Shown here one piece after another: positions 34,234 to 42,272 of a stretch of DNA of 64,000 nucleotides (positions are counted from its first letter, which is position 1; each line of letters starts with the position of its first letter). This stretch comes from Oscillospiraceae bacterium. GTDB taxonomy: Bacteria > Bacillota > Clostridia > Oscillospirales > Ruminococcaceae. The notes under the pieces were generated by a model. The model was not told the origin of the DNA, ran no database searches, and saw only the letters and a list, made by a program, of their open reading frames with translations. The stretch covers positions 1 through 64,000 of the forward strand of contig WRLG01000004.1 of NCBI GenBank assembly GCA_009777725.1, written 5' to 3'. The position numbers and the translations under genes were made by a program.

Positions 34234-35097
34234 ATGTCCGATATAAAAGAAATTTTAAAAAACAAATGGGTTGTATTGGGATTAAGCATATTGAACGGCG
34301 TTTTTACGGCTTGCCTGTGTGTTTTCGCTTATTGGGTATTCCTTTACAGGCTTGAATATACCAACATAGTCATTTTCGCGGCGGTTTATTCTGTTTTCGC
34401 CCTCCTAACGGGATTTTTAATGTTTTATACAAGAAAATCACCCTTAACGGCAGTGTTCTGTATGCTTAATATCGTAGTCTTTTTCCCCGTCCTGCTGATG
34501 GACTGGGGCAACTGGGGGCTTTTAGCACCCGCTTTTATTGTTGCTATTTTCGGGTTTTTCTGTTGCAGAATGAACGAAACCGTCAAAACCGTGCTGGGAA
34601 CGATTTTCTTGCTTGTATATATCATCGGCGGAATTGCTTTCTTTTTGATGACAACTGTTTTTATGGTATCCACGGTCGATACGGTTATCAGCAAAGGCGA
34701 ATCTCCCTCCGGCGACTTCAGATATTATGTTTTAGACCAGCAAAATAATGCTTCGGGTAAAACGGCAGTTTACATAGAGCCCAACATGCTTGATGTTGAA
34801 CTGGGCTTTTTAAAGCTGAACACTACAATCAAGCGGCTTATCAGCCAGACCAATAACCCCGCTGTTGTTGAATGTGAGTGGAAAGGAACACTTCTTTTTA
34901 TAAACGGAAAAGAATACTTTAATGAGGAGGACTTCGTAACCATGAAATACGGAGTCAGGCATTATGATTTTTCCACGGGCAACTGGACGCACACCTATTT
35001 TGAAATGGATTACCCGTTTATGAAATTAGTTAGCTCCGTAACCGAGGCGATTACCGATAAGCTTTCGGAAAGGGATGAAGCCAACGGCGCGGCTTGA
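34234..35097 (+). CDS. Polytopic membrane protein with soluble C-terminal domain
   Basis: 287 residues; about five membrane helices in the first 150 residues and a soluble domain after (SGDFRYYVLDQQNNASGKT onward). It starts 3 nt after the preceding gene, so the two are an operon pair. No family recognised. Confidence 0.8.
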   Translation: MSDIKEILKNKWVVLGLSILNGVFTACLCVFAYWVFLYRLEYTNIVIFAAVYSVFALLTGFLMFYTRKSPLTAVFCMLNIVVFFPVLLMDWGNWGLLAPAFIVAIFGFFCCRMNETVKTVLGTIFLLVYIIGGIAFFLMTTVFMVSTVDTVISKGESPSGDFRYYVLDQQNNASGKTAVYIEPNMLDVELGFLKLNTTIKRLISQTNNPAVVECEWKGTLLFINGKEYFNEEDFVTMKYGVRHYDFSTGNWTHTYFEMDYPFMKLVSSVTEAITDKLSERDEANGAA

Positions 35098-35130
35098 TGC
35101 CATTGACGAGTATACACGGAGGTGTTAACA

Positions 35131-36513
35131 TTGGAAAAAATAAAAAAAACCGAGAAACTGGAAAAAAATACCGCCGTACTGCTGATAAGAAAAAAACAGT
35201 TTTTGGCTTTGAAAATTATTTTAGCCGAGATGAATCCCGCCGACATTGCGGCTCTGATGGGTGAGATGTACGATGAAGAAAACGTAGACGAGCGGGAGCT
35301 GACTGTTTTATACCGCATACTTCCCAAGGAATTAGCGGCGGAAGCCTTTGCTTATATGGACAGCGAGGCGCAGCTTATTCTAATCAACGCTTTCTCCGAT
35401 AAAGAGCTCCGATATGTTGTAGATGAATTGTTTCTTGACGATACGGTTGATATTATAGAAGAAATGCCCGCGAACATAGTATCAAAAATCCTACGCAACA
35501 CAGATGCGGAAAAAAGAAAGCAGATTAACGAGCTTTTGAGCTACCCCGAGGACAGCGCGGGTTCGGTGATGACAACGGAATTTGTATACCTTCATATGGA
35601 CTATACGGTTGAGCGTTCCTTTGACAGAATCCGCAAAATAGGGCTTACCAAGGAAACGGTTTACACCTGCTATGTAACGGAAAACCGCCGGCTTGTCGGG
35701 ATTGTTTCCCTTTTGGATATGATTGTGTCTGAGCCCGGCACGAAAATTGAGGACATCATGGAAACCAATGTTGTTTCCGTATATACAAGCGATGATAAAG
35801 AAAATGCCGCCAATACCCTGTCAAAATACGACCTTGCGGCAATACCCGTTTTAGATAGGGAGGACAGGATTGTAGGCATTATAACATTCGACGATGCGAT
35901 TGACGTATTAAAGGAAGAGGCAACCGAGGACATTGAGAAGATGGCGGGTATCTCCCCTACCGAAAAGCCGTATTTTCAAACCAGTGTCTTTCAGCTTTTC
36001 AAGGCGCGCTCGTCGTGGCTTTTGGTGCTGATGGTTACAGCGATTTTTACGGGGCTGATTATCGGAAGCTTTGAGTCACAGCTGCTGGTCGTTCCCGCTC
36101 TGATGATGTTTGTCCCTATGCTTATGGATACGGGGGGAAACTCGGGCAGTCAATCTTCGGCTATGATTATCCGCGGTATTTCACTGGGAGATATTAAATT
36201 CAGTGACTTTTCAAGGGTTGTTTGGAAGGAAGTGCGGGTTGGCTTAGCCTGCGGATTTTTTCTGGCATCTGTAATTTTTGCTAAGGTAATATTTTTTGAC
36301 AGACTGGGCGTGAACATTGCGGCGGTAGTATCGCTCACCGTTCTGATTGTCGTGGTAATCGCAAAATTTGTCGGAGGCGCGCTTCCCTTAATCGCTAAGA
36401 AAATAGGCGTTGACCCCGCAGTGATGGCAAGCCCTTTGATTACCTCAATCGTCGATACGCTTGCTCTGCTGATTTACTTTTTTATCGCGATTAATATGCT
36501 TGAAATATTGTAG
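35131..36513 (+). CDS. mgtE: Magnesium transporter MgtE
   Basis: 460 residues from TTG 35131; GGAGG ends 8 nt upstream, whereas the GTG at 35122 overlaps that site. MgtE N-domain (about 1-125), two CBS domains (about 125-260) that sense Mg2+, and a five-helix membrane domain with PMLMDTGGNSGSQSSAM, the pore signature. Imports Mg2+ and closes when cytosolic Mg2+ is high. Confidence 0.95.
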   Translation: MEKIKKTEKLEKNTAVLLIRKKQFLALKIILAEMNPADIAALMGEMYDEENVDERELTVLYRILPKELAAEAFAYMDSEAQLILINAFSDKELRYVVDELFLDDTVDIIEEMPANIVSKILRNTDAEKRKQINELLSYPEDSAGSVMTTEFVYLHMDYTVERSFDRIRKIGLTKETVYTCYVTENRRLVGIVSLLDMIVSEPGTKIEDIMETNVVSVYTSDDKENAANTLSKYDLAAIPVLDREDRIVGIITFDDAIDVLKEEATEDIEKMAGISPTEKPYFQTSVFQLFKARSSWLLVLMVTAIFTGLIIGSFESQLLVVPALMMFVPMLMDTGGNSGSQSSAMIIRGISLGDIKFSDFSRVVWKEVRVGLACGFFLASVIFAKVIFFDRLGVNIAAVVSLTVLIVVVIAKFVGGALPLIAKKIGVDPAVMASPLITSIVDTLALLIYFFIAINMLEIL

Positions 36514-36553
36514 TTGTCAATTGAATTAAATTGACATGAAAAGGAGTTATAGT

Positions 36554-36910
36554 ATGCTTGTAAATTTTATGCTTTTAACCGCCGAGGGTGCGGGTGCTGA
36601 AGCGGGTGCTATGGGGCAGACGCTTTATATGATGGTTTCCTTTGGATTGCTTTTTGCCGTGGTGTATTTTATGATGATACGCCCACAGAAAAAAAAGGAA
36701 AAGGCTGCGAAATCCATGCGCGACAACCTGCAAATCGGCGATGAGGTGACGACTATAGGCGGAATCGTCGGCATTATAGTCCGCAAGGCGGAGGATACCG
36801 TTGTAATCGAAACGGGCGGAGATAAAAGCAAAATCCGCGTAAAAACATGGGCGATTTCGGAAAACGCAACCATTCACGATGAATTGGAAGCGAAACAGTC
36901 GCCGCTTTAA
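36554..36910 (+). CDS. yajC: Preprotein translocase subunit YajC
   Basis: 118 residues from ATG 36554 with AAGGAG 7 nt upstream. One membrane helix followed by MIRPQKKKEK and GDEVTTIGGIVGIIV, the YajC signature. Accessory subunit of SecDF-YajC. Confidence 0.95.
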   Translation: MLVNFMLLTAEGAGAEAGAMGQTLYMMVSFGLLFAVVYFMMIRPQKKKEKAAKSMRDNLQIGDEVTTIGGIVGIIVRKAEDTVVIETGGDKSKIRVKTWAISENATIHDELEAKQSPL

Positions 36911-36980
36911 TTGCTAAACCGGGGCATTGGGAATAATTCGTCTTTTTTAGGAATATGATGTAAAAAAGGGGGGATTTTCA

Positions 36981-37382
36981 ATGCGTGCGAACAATGCCGT
37001 TCATGTCCGCAGAGAGAAAATCAAGATTGCTTTAAGCGGGGTTTTGTCCTGCGCGGGGGCAATCGGGATTTCTTCTTTGCTTTTTTCGCTGATGATAACC
37101 GCCGCCGACCTGCCGCAGGGAGCGGTTGTGCTTATGTCAAGCGTTTCACTTTGTGCGGGCTGTTTTTCCGCGGCTTACTCGGTATCAAAGCGGAGACGCC
37201 GAAAAGGGATGCTGACAGGCGTTTTCTGCGGCATTGTCATATTCTTCGCAGCCGTTTTTTTAGGGATTATATTTGTAAAGGCGTTTACGGCGGCGGGGGT
37301 TTTTACTAAGCTTATGATGATATTGGTATGCTCTGCCATCGGCGGGATTGTCGGGGTGAATTCTCCGGCGAAATTTCGTTAA
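36981..37382 (+). CDS. TIGR04086 family membrane protein
   Basis: 133 residues, four membrane helices and a basic loop (SKRRRRKG). In many Clostridia a protein of this size and pattern follows yajC, which supports the TIGR04086/YrzE assignment. Function unknown. Confidence 0.75.
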   Translation: MRANNAVHVRREKIKIALSGVLSCAGAIGISSLLFSLMITAADLPQGAVVLMSSVSLCAGCFSAAYSVSKRRRRKGMLTGVFCGIVIFFAAVFLGIIFVKAFTAAGVFTKLMMILVCSAIGGIVGVNSPAKFR

Positions 37383-37655
37383 CAAATTGCAAACAATTAA
37401 CAATTTATGAACCGTGCTTTATTTTTACAGTCACTAACCGCAAGAAATTGCGGTTTTTTCTATAGAGCGGGTTCAAATCCTCGTTAAATATATAGCAATG
37501 GCTTGCAATATGACTAATACGGGGCTAATATTTTATTCATAAAGTAAAAAATAAAGAAAATAGCTGAAAAGTATTTAAAAGCAATGAATATTATGCTATA
37601 ATATAGTTAAGCATTAAATAAAGCTAGGAACTGTTAAAGCAAACCGCTGAAAGGA
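37383..37655. other. Intergenic region with terminator
   Basis: Heptamer remnants lie at 37383-37410. AACCGCAA/TTGCGGTT (37436-37455) followed by TTTTTTC is an intrinsic terminator for the preceding operon. The rest is A/T-rich; TATAAT at 37605 lacks a good -35 box. No c-di-GMP riboswitch consensus was seen in front of the GGDEF-EAL gene. Confidence 0.7.
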
Positions 37656-37667
37656 GTGACCTTTTTT

Positions 37668-40244
37668 ATGAATCAAACTAGCGGGAAACAGCTTTTGCGT
37701 AAATATTATGTTAAGCTCGTACTGCCCGTGCTTGCTCTTAATGCTGTTTTGCTGTTTGCCTTTACGGCTACGCTTGTGGCGGCGGCAAGGATGCAAAGCA
37801 ATATAAGCAATGCGGAATTTATGACGAGCACAGGGGAATTTTCCGCCATGCTGGTCAGAGATTATATGAACGCAAAGAACACTTGGGTTGATTTGATTGC
37901 GGACGCTCCCGAGGTTTCCGAATTCTTAACAGATACCAGAAATTCAAAAAGTATAGAAGAAATCAAAGCCGCAAACGGTTGGGATGCCGTGATGAATACG
38001 CTGGAGGATTCAATGCGCTTTGACCCCGATGTCCGCGCGGCGTGGGTCGCTTCCGAAGCGAACGGAATTTTAATCACAAATTCCGGCAACTATTTGAGCG
38101 ATGAAGAATTCGCGCTTAAAAGCAGAAGTTGGTACAGGGAATTTTTAACATCGCGAAGCTCCAGAGTATATTACAACTCTACCCTGTCAAAGGGAGGAGT
38201 CGACTACGATGAAGACGTTGTAACAATCGTTTCTGCTATTTATGAAAATGAATACCCGTTAGGCTACTGCGGAATCGAGGTAAGCCTTAGCGGGCTTACG
38301 GCGTTTTTGGAAAAATATACGCTGACAGGCGATTACTTTACAATTATCACAAGCAAATTCGGTGACAGTATCTACGCGCCCGAAGTCGGCGTAAGCGATG
38401 AAATATACGCAATCGCGCTCTCCTCCGCAGGGCTTGAAACGGGGCTTGAGACTTATGCAAAAGACAATCAGACCATGTTTTATTTCGTTGACAGCTCCGA
38501 GGTTAACGGCTGGACGATATTCGTTTTCTTTGAATCGGGGCAGCATGTTATCAGCTCCTTGGATTTTAAAGATATGATTTCGGTTTTGCTTATCATTACG
38601 GGCGGCATGACAATCATTGGGTTTGTGCTGATTTCACATTTCTTACAGCGCAAAACATACTCTCTTTACAGCATAGAGGAAGCTGTTGGCTTAATGGCAA
38701 ACGGCAAGTATTCGGAGCACGATGTAGTGACAGGCAAATCGCGTATGCTTGACCCGATTTCCCAAAATCTGAATCAAATCAATAAGGCTCTGGCGGGCTA
38801 TGAGCGCATCATTAAGGATTGCTTTGAAAAGGACGTTTTAACAGGGCTTTCAAACCGCTTACAGGTATACGGTCAATTAGATACCTTGATTAAACGCGCC
38901 GACGAAAAGCAGGGCAAGCTTGCCATTATGTTTATTGACCTTGACAATTTCAAATGGCTCAACGAGACACTGGGGCACACATTCGGCGATGAGGTTTTGA
39001 AAGCTTTTTCAAAAGAGCTTAAAGCCTGTGTCGGAAGCAACGGCTTGGTTTTTCGGTTCAGCGGGGATGAATTCGTTATTTTAACGGAGCTTGAGGAATT
39101 AAGCGGAATTGAAGCTGTTACGAGCAAATTGCAGGAGGCTTTCGGCAGAACCGTAAAGGTTATGAACGATAACATCTATATTAAATTTTCCGGCGGGGTC
39201 GCCTTTTACCCGGACGATGGCATCAGTGCCGATTTACTTTCGCGCAATGCGGACATCGCGCTGAAGCGCGCCAAAGAAAGCGGCAAGGGCAGACTTGCGT
39301 ATTACAGAAACACCCTGCTCAGACCGACCCGCTCAATCAGCAAAGCGGCATTAGGGCAAAAATTGCACAGTGCTATGGATAATAACGAATTTTATATTAA
39401 CTATCAGCCCATCATCACAGCCGACTCCGGCAACATATACGGCTTTGAAGCTCTGCTTCGATGGGAATCACCCGAGCTGGGTGTAGTTCCCACTTCCGAG
39501 TTTATCGAAGTCGCCGAGGAAACAGGCGAAATTATTCGGATGGGGATGTGGATATTTGAAAATGCCTGCCGCTTCTTAAAGGAGATTAACGCGCGCTACG
39601 GAAAAGACCTCTCCATCTCCATAAACGTATCTCCGTTGCAGCTGAAGCGCGCAGATTATGTGGAACACATTAGGCGCGTAATTGACATTATGAGCATTAA
39701 CCCCTCCAATATTCAGCTTGAAATTACGGAGAGCACAATAGTCGATTTCGCCTCACAAGACCCCGGCATAATCGCCCAGCTTGACGAAATGGGCATCTCA
39801 TTAGCACTTGATGATTTCGGAACAGGTTATTCCTCAATGAACCATCTGAAAAATTATCCAATCAAATATCTGAAAATCGACAAAGAATTTATCGATGAAA
39901 TCAGCAGCAACAAAAAGGATTACGACCTTATCGACTCGCTGATTGAGCTTGTGCACAACTTGGGAATCAAGACTATCGCCGAGGGGATAGAAACCATCGG
40001 GCAGTATGACTTCTTGGTTAAAATGCGCTGCGATTATATCCAAGGCTTCCTCATGAGCAAGCCTCTTGATAAGGATGCCGCCTTTGAATTTGTCGAGAGG
40101 TATGAAGCTCTTCACAAGCCGAATAAAGAAAATCTTCTGGTCAACGAGCGGCAACTTGCCGTCGAGCGCGAGCAAAGCATTAAGGAAAACGCAGAAGAGC
40201 AAGCCGCCGGAGAATATCCCGAAAATATCATCATCTCTAATTGA
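37668..40244 (+). CDS. Membrane GGDEF-EAL protein with dCache-like sensor
   Basis: 858 residues from ATG 37668 (AAAGGAG upstream). Membrane helix near 20-40, a long extracellular sensor (about 45-295) of the dCache type, a second helix (about 300-322), a GGDEF domain (DVLTGLSNR; active-site loop SGDEF instead of GGDEF) and an EAL domain (EALLRW, ITES, DDFGTGYSS, AEGIET). All EAL catalytic signatures look intact, so c-di-GMP breakdown is likely, while SGDEF may still be active or act as GTP sensor. Single gene. Confidence 0.92.
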   Translation: MNQTSGKQLLRKYYVKLVLPVLALNAVLLFAFTATLVAAARMQSNISNAEFMTSTGEFSAMLVRDYMNAKNTWVDLIADAPEVSEFLTDTRNSKSIEEIKAANGWDAVMNTLEDSMRFDPDVRAAWVASEANGILITNSGNYLSDEEFALKSRSWYREFLTSRSSRVYYNSTLSKGGVDYDEDVVTIVSAIYENEYPLGYCGIEVSLSGLTAFLEKYTLTGDYFTIITSKFGDSIYAPEVGVSDEIYAIALSSAGLETGLETYAKDNQTMFYFVDSSEVNGWTIFVFFESGQHVISSLDFKDMISVLLIITGGMTIIGFVLISHFLQRKTYSLYSIEEAVGLMANGKYSEHDVVTGKSRMLDPISQNLNQINKALAGYERIIKDCFEKDVLTGLSNRLQVYGQLDTLIKRADEKQGKLAIMFIDLDNFKWLNETLGHTFGDEVLKAFSKELKACVGSNGLVFRFSGDEFVILTELEELSGIEAVTSKLQEAFGRTVKVMNDNIYIKFSGGVAFYPDDGISADLLSRNADIALKRAKESGKGRLAYYRNTLLRPTRSISKAALGQKLHSAMDNNEFYINYQPIITADSGNIYGFEALLRWESPELGVVPTSEFIEVAEETGEIIRMGMWIFENACRFLKEINARYGKDLSISINVSPLQLKRADYVEHIRRVIDIMSINPSNIQLEITESTIVDFASQDPGIIAQLDEMGISLALDDFGTGYSSMNHLKNYPIKYLKIDKEFIDEISSNKKDYDLIDSLIELVHNLGIKTIAEGIETIGQYDFLVKMRCDYIQGFLMSKPLDKDAAFEFVERYEALHKPNKENLLVNERQLAVEREQSIKENAEEQAAGEYPENIIISN

Positions 40245-40280
40245 ACCACTACAAATGCTCAAATGCTCAAACGCTCGGTA

Positions 40281-40407
40281 GTTTCATATTTAGGGCATAT
40301 TATGTTAGCCCGAAAAACCGAACGGAATCTACGCACAAAGCTTGAAATTTTCACAAAAGTAGTGGTAGGGCGTTATAATATGCCCTAAATATGGAACGGT
40401 ATGAAAC
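40281..40407. repeat. MITE-like inverted repeat
   Basis: Perfect 18-nt inverted arms CATATTTAGGGCATATTA (40285-40302) and its complement (40376-40393) around 73 nt, extended by GTTTCAT (40281-40287) / ATGAAAC (40401-40407). No reading frame inside. Either a mini transposable element or a large RNA hairpin. Confidence 0.6.
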
Positions 40408-40408
40408 G

Positions 40409-40446
40409 AAAAAAAACGCAAGCCTATAAATAAGCCTGCGTTTTTT
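40409..40446 (-). terminator. Terminator after pduL
   Basis: Minus strand ACGCAGGCTTA/TAGGCTTGCGT stem followed by TTTTTT. Confidence 0.75.
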
Positions 40447-40450
40447 AATA

Positions 40451-41029
40451 TTACAGCTTTACGATTTCGCCGGTAGTTCCGTTTGTTGATGAAACTGCAT
40501 TTGCTTCATCGGTATCAATGTGCATGGCGCGCGAGAAATTTTCATGTACACGGCAGACAACGTCGCCCAAAACAGCCTTTCTTCCCTCTGTGTCAAACTT
40601 GACATAAACAATGTCCTTATCGGATACCCCAAGCTCCTTTGCGTCTGCGGGGGTGAGATGAATGTGCCGCTTCGCTACGATAACGCCCTCCGATATTTCA
40701 ACCTCCCCGCAAGGTCCGACAATTACGCAGCCAGCCGAGCCGGCAACATCGCCGCTTTCGCGAATCGGAGCGTTGATTCCTATTGAACGCGCATCGGTAG
40801 CGGAGATTTCAACCTGTGTAACAGGACGGACAGGTCCTAAAATCGAAACGCCCGCCAACGATTTTTTCGGACCTTTAATCTCAACCCTCTCTCCGCTTGC
40901 AAACTGACCGGGCTGAGAAAGCTCTTTTTTCCGCGTAAGCTCTGCTCCCTTGCCGAATAAAATTTCCAAATGCTCCTGCGTTACGTGCAAATGCCGCGCC
41001 GATGTTTCAACAATAAAATTTTTTGCCAT
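40451..41029 (-). CDS. pduL: Phosphate propanoyltransferase (PduL-type phosphotransacylase)
   Basis: 192 residues. The two PTAC halves carry SARHLHVT (about 10-17) and AKRHIHLT (about 120-127), whose His residues bind the catalytic zincs. Exchanges acyl-CoA and acyl-phosphate, linking acetyl- or propionyl-CoA to ATP formation. No microcompartment genes are nearby and no encapsulation peptide is seen, so the housekeeping PduL role in fermentation is likely. Confidence 0.93.
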   Translation of the reverse strand: MAKNFIVETSARHLHVTQEHLEILFGKGAELTRKKELSQPGQFASGERVEIKGPKKSLAGVSILGPVRPVTQVEISATDARSIGINAPIRESGDVAGSAGCVIVGPCGEVEISEGVIVAKRHIHLTPADAKELGVSDKDIVYVKFDTEGRKAVLGDVVCRVHENFSRAMHIDTDEANAVSSTNGTTGEIVKL

Positions 41030-41062
41030 GACCTTACTCCCTTTCCTATTATATCTATATTA

Positions 41063-41090
41063 ATTATACTACATTCAGCAAAAATGTCAA
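41063..41090 (-). promoter_or_regulatory. pduL promoter
   Basis: Minus strand TTGACA (41085-41090), 16-nt spacer, TATAAT (41063-41068). Confidence 0.75.
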
Positions 41091-41146
41091 GGATTTTTGT
41101 GAAAAAGACTTTAAGCTTTGCTTTGCTGAATTTTTATTGGGAACAC

Positions 41147-41176
41147 TTGACAATACGTAACATTACGTGGTATAAT
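41147..41176 (+). promoter_or_regulatory. hicAB promoter
   Basis: TTGACA (41147-41152), 18-nt spacer, TATAAT (41171-41176). The spacer contains ACGTAACATTACGT, an imperfect palindrome that could be the HicB operator. Confidence 0.8.
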
Positions 41177-41200
41177 ATATACATTAAAGGAGTTGAGAGC

Positions 41201-41383
41201 ATGACTTGGGGGGAACTGAAGCGCAAGATTAAAAAGAGCGGCGGCAAATTTTGCGAACATGGAAAAAAGCACGATACTTGGCTAAGCAAAGATGGTGAAG
41301 AACTTCGACTCGGGCGACATGACTCTAAGGAAGTTGCGACAGGCACGATAAACAAATTGCTGAAAGATGCAGGGCTGAAATGA
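41201..41383 (+). CDS. hicA: HicA family toxin
   Basis: 60 residues, double-stranded RNA-binding-like fold. The catalytic His lies in HGKKHDTW (about 20-27). HicA cleaves mRNA independently of the ribosome. AAAGGAG 9 nt before ATG 41201. Partner hicB follows 24 nt later, in the usual toxin-first order. Confidence 0.93.
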   Translation: MTWGELKRKIKKSGGKFCEHGKKHDTWLSKDGEELRLGRHDSKEVATGTINKLLKDAGLK

Positions 41384-41407
41384 AATTGATAAACGGAGGT
41401 TTTTATT

Positions 41408-41806
41408 ATGGCTAAATATGTATTTCCCGCAATATTCACAACAGAGGAAAAGGGATTAGTTGCGGTTGATTTTCCCGATATACCGCATTGTTATACAGGC
41501 GGTGATGATATGGCGGACGCAATTGAAATGGCGGAAGATGTTTTATGCTTGAAGCTATACGGCATCGAGGAAAAAGGCGGCGACATACCCACTCCGTCTG
41601 AGTTAGGCTCATTCAAACTTGATAAAAACAGCATTGTTTCTTTAATTCGTTGTGATACGCTTGAATACCGCCGCTTTTACGACTCTAAATCCGTTAAAAA
41701 AACCTTGTCAATCCCCAATTGGATGAATGTTCAAGCAGAAAAAGCCGGAATCAATTTCTCGGCTGTATTGCAAGAAGCGTTATCGGAAAAGCTTGCAAAC
41801 GCTTAA
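41408..41806 (+). CDS. hicB: HicB family antitoxin
   Basis: 132 residues. Partial RNase H-like fold (FPAIFTTEEKGLVAVDFPDI ... GDDMADAIEMAEDVL) and a C-terminal ribbon-helix-helix type segment (TLSIPNWMNVQAEKAGINFS). Neutralises HicA and represses the operon. ACGGAGG upstream. Confidence 0.93.
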   Translation: MAKYVFPAIFTTEEKGLVAVDFPDIPHCYTGGDDMADAIEMAEDVLCLKLYGIEEKGGDIPTPSELGSFKLDKNSIVSLIRCDTLEYRRFYDSKSVKKTLSIPNWMNVQAEKAGINFSAVLQEALSEKLANA

Positions 41807-41828
41807 ATTGTCCAAGGAGTGTAAAAAA

Positions 41829-42149
41829 ATGTCAAACACTTACAAGTTAATATATGAACAGGTAAAGCGGATTCCGAAAGGAAAGGTTGCGACCTACGGC
41901 ATGATTGCCGCCCTTTCGGGCAATGACCGCTGGGCGCGGGTTGTGGGTTACGCTTTACATGTGAACCCTTCTCAGGAGGAAATCCCATGCCACAGGGTCG
42001 TCAACCGCTACGGTGAAACCGCCGCCGCGTTCGCATTCGGCGGCAAGGATATTCAGCGGGAATTGCTTGAAAAAGAAGGCGTTACTTTTACGGCGGAGGG
42101 TAGGGTTAATATGAGGGAATGTTTGTGGGATAATGTAACCCTTCTGTAA
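41829..42149 (+). CDS. MGMT-type DNA alkyltransferase domain protein
   Basis: 106 residues. The DNA-binding helix and IPCHRVV active-site block are present, so the reactive Cys is kept and this is not a Cys-lacking Atl protein. It is only the C-terminal domain of Ogt/MGMT; GETAAAFAFGGKDIQRELLEKEGV follows as in the family. Repairs or recognises O6-alkylguanine. 22 nt after hicB, possibly in the same transcript. Confidence 0.88.
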   Translation: MSNTYKLIYEQVKRIPKGKVATYGMIAALSGNDRWARVVGYALHVNPSQEEIPCHRVVNRYGETAAAFAFGGKDIQRELLEKEGVTFTAEGRVNMRECLWDNVTLL

Positions 42150-42178
42150 TTGCAATCCAAAACATTATATGGTATAAT
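42150..42178 (+). promoter_or_regulatory. Promoter of the first solute-binding-like lipoprotein
   Basis: TTGCAA (42150-42155), 17-nt spacer, TATAAT (42173-42178). Confidence 0.7.
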
Positions 42179-42272
42179 TTTAAAAAGCTTGAAACTATAC
42201 TTGCGTGCAAATCGTATATATAGATGAAAACGGCTTGTAAATGCTGTATAAAAATTTTGGAGGTAAGATTTG

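Noticed and set aside
37383-37655. c-di-GMP riboswitch before the GGDEF-EAL gene
   Set aside because: No GEMM-type consensus was found; only a terminator and A/T-rich sequence.
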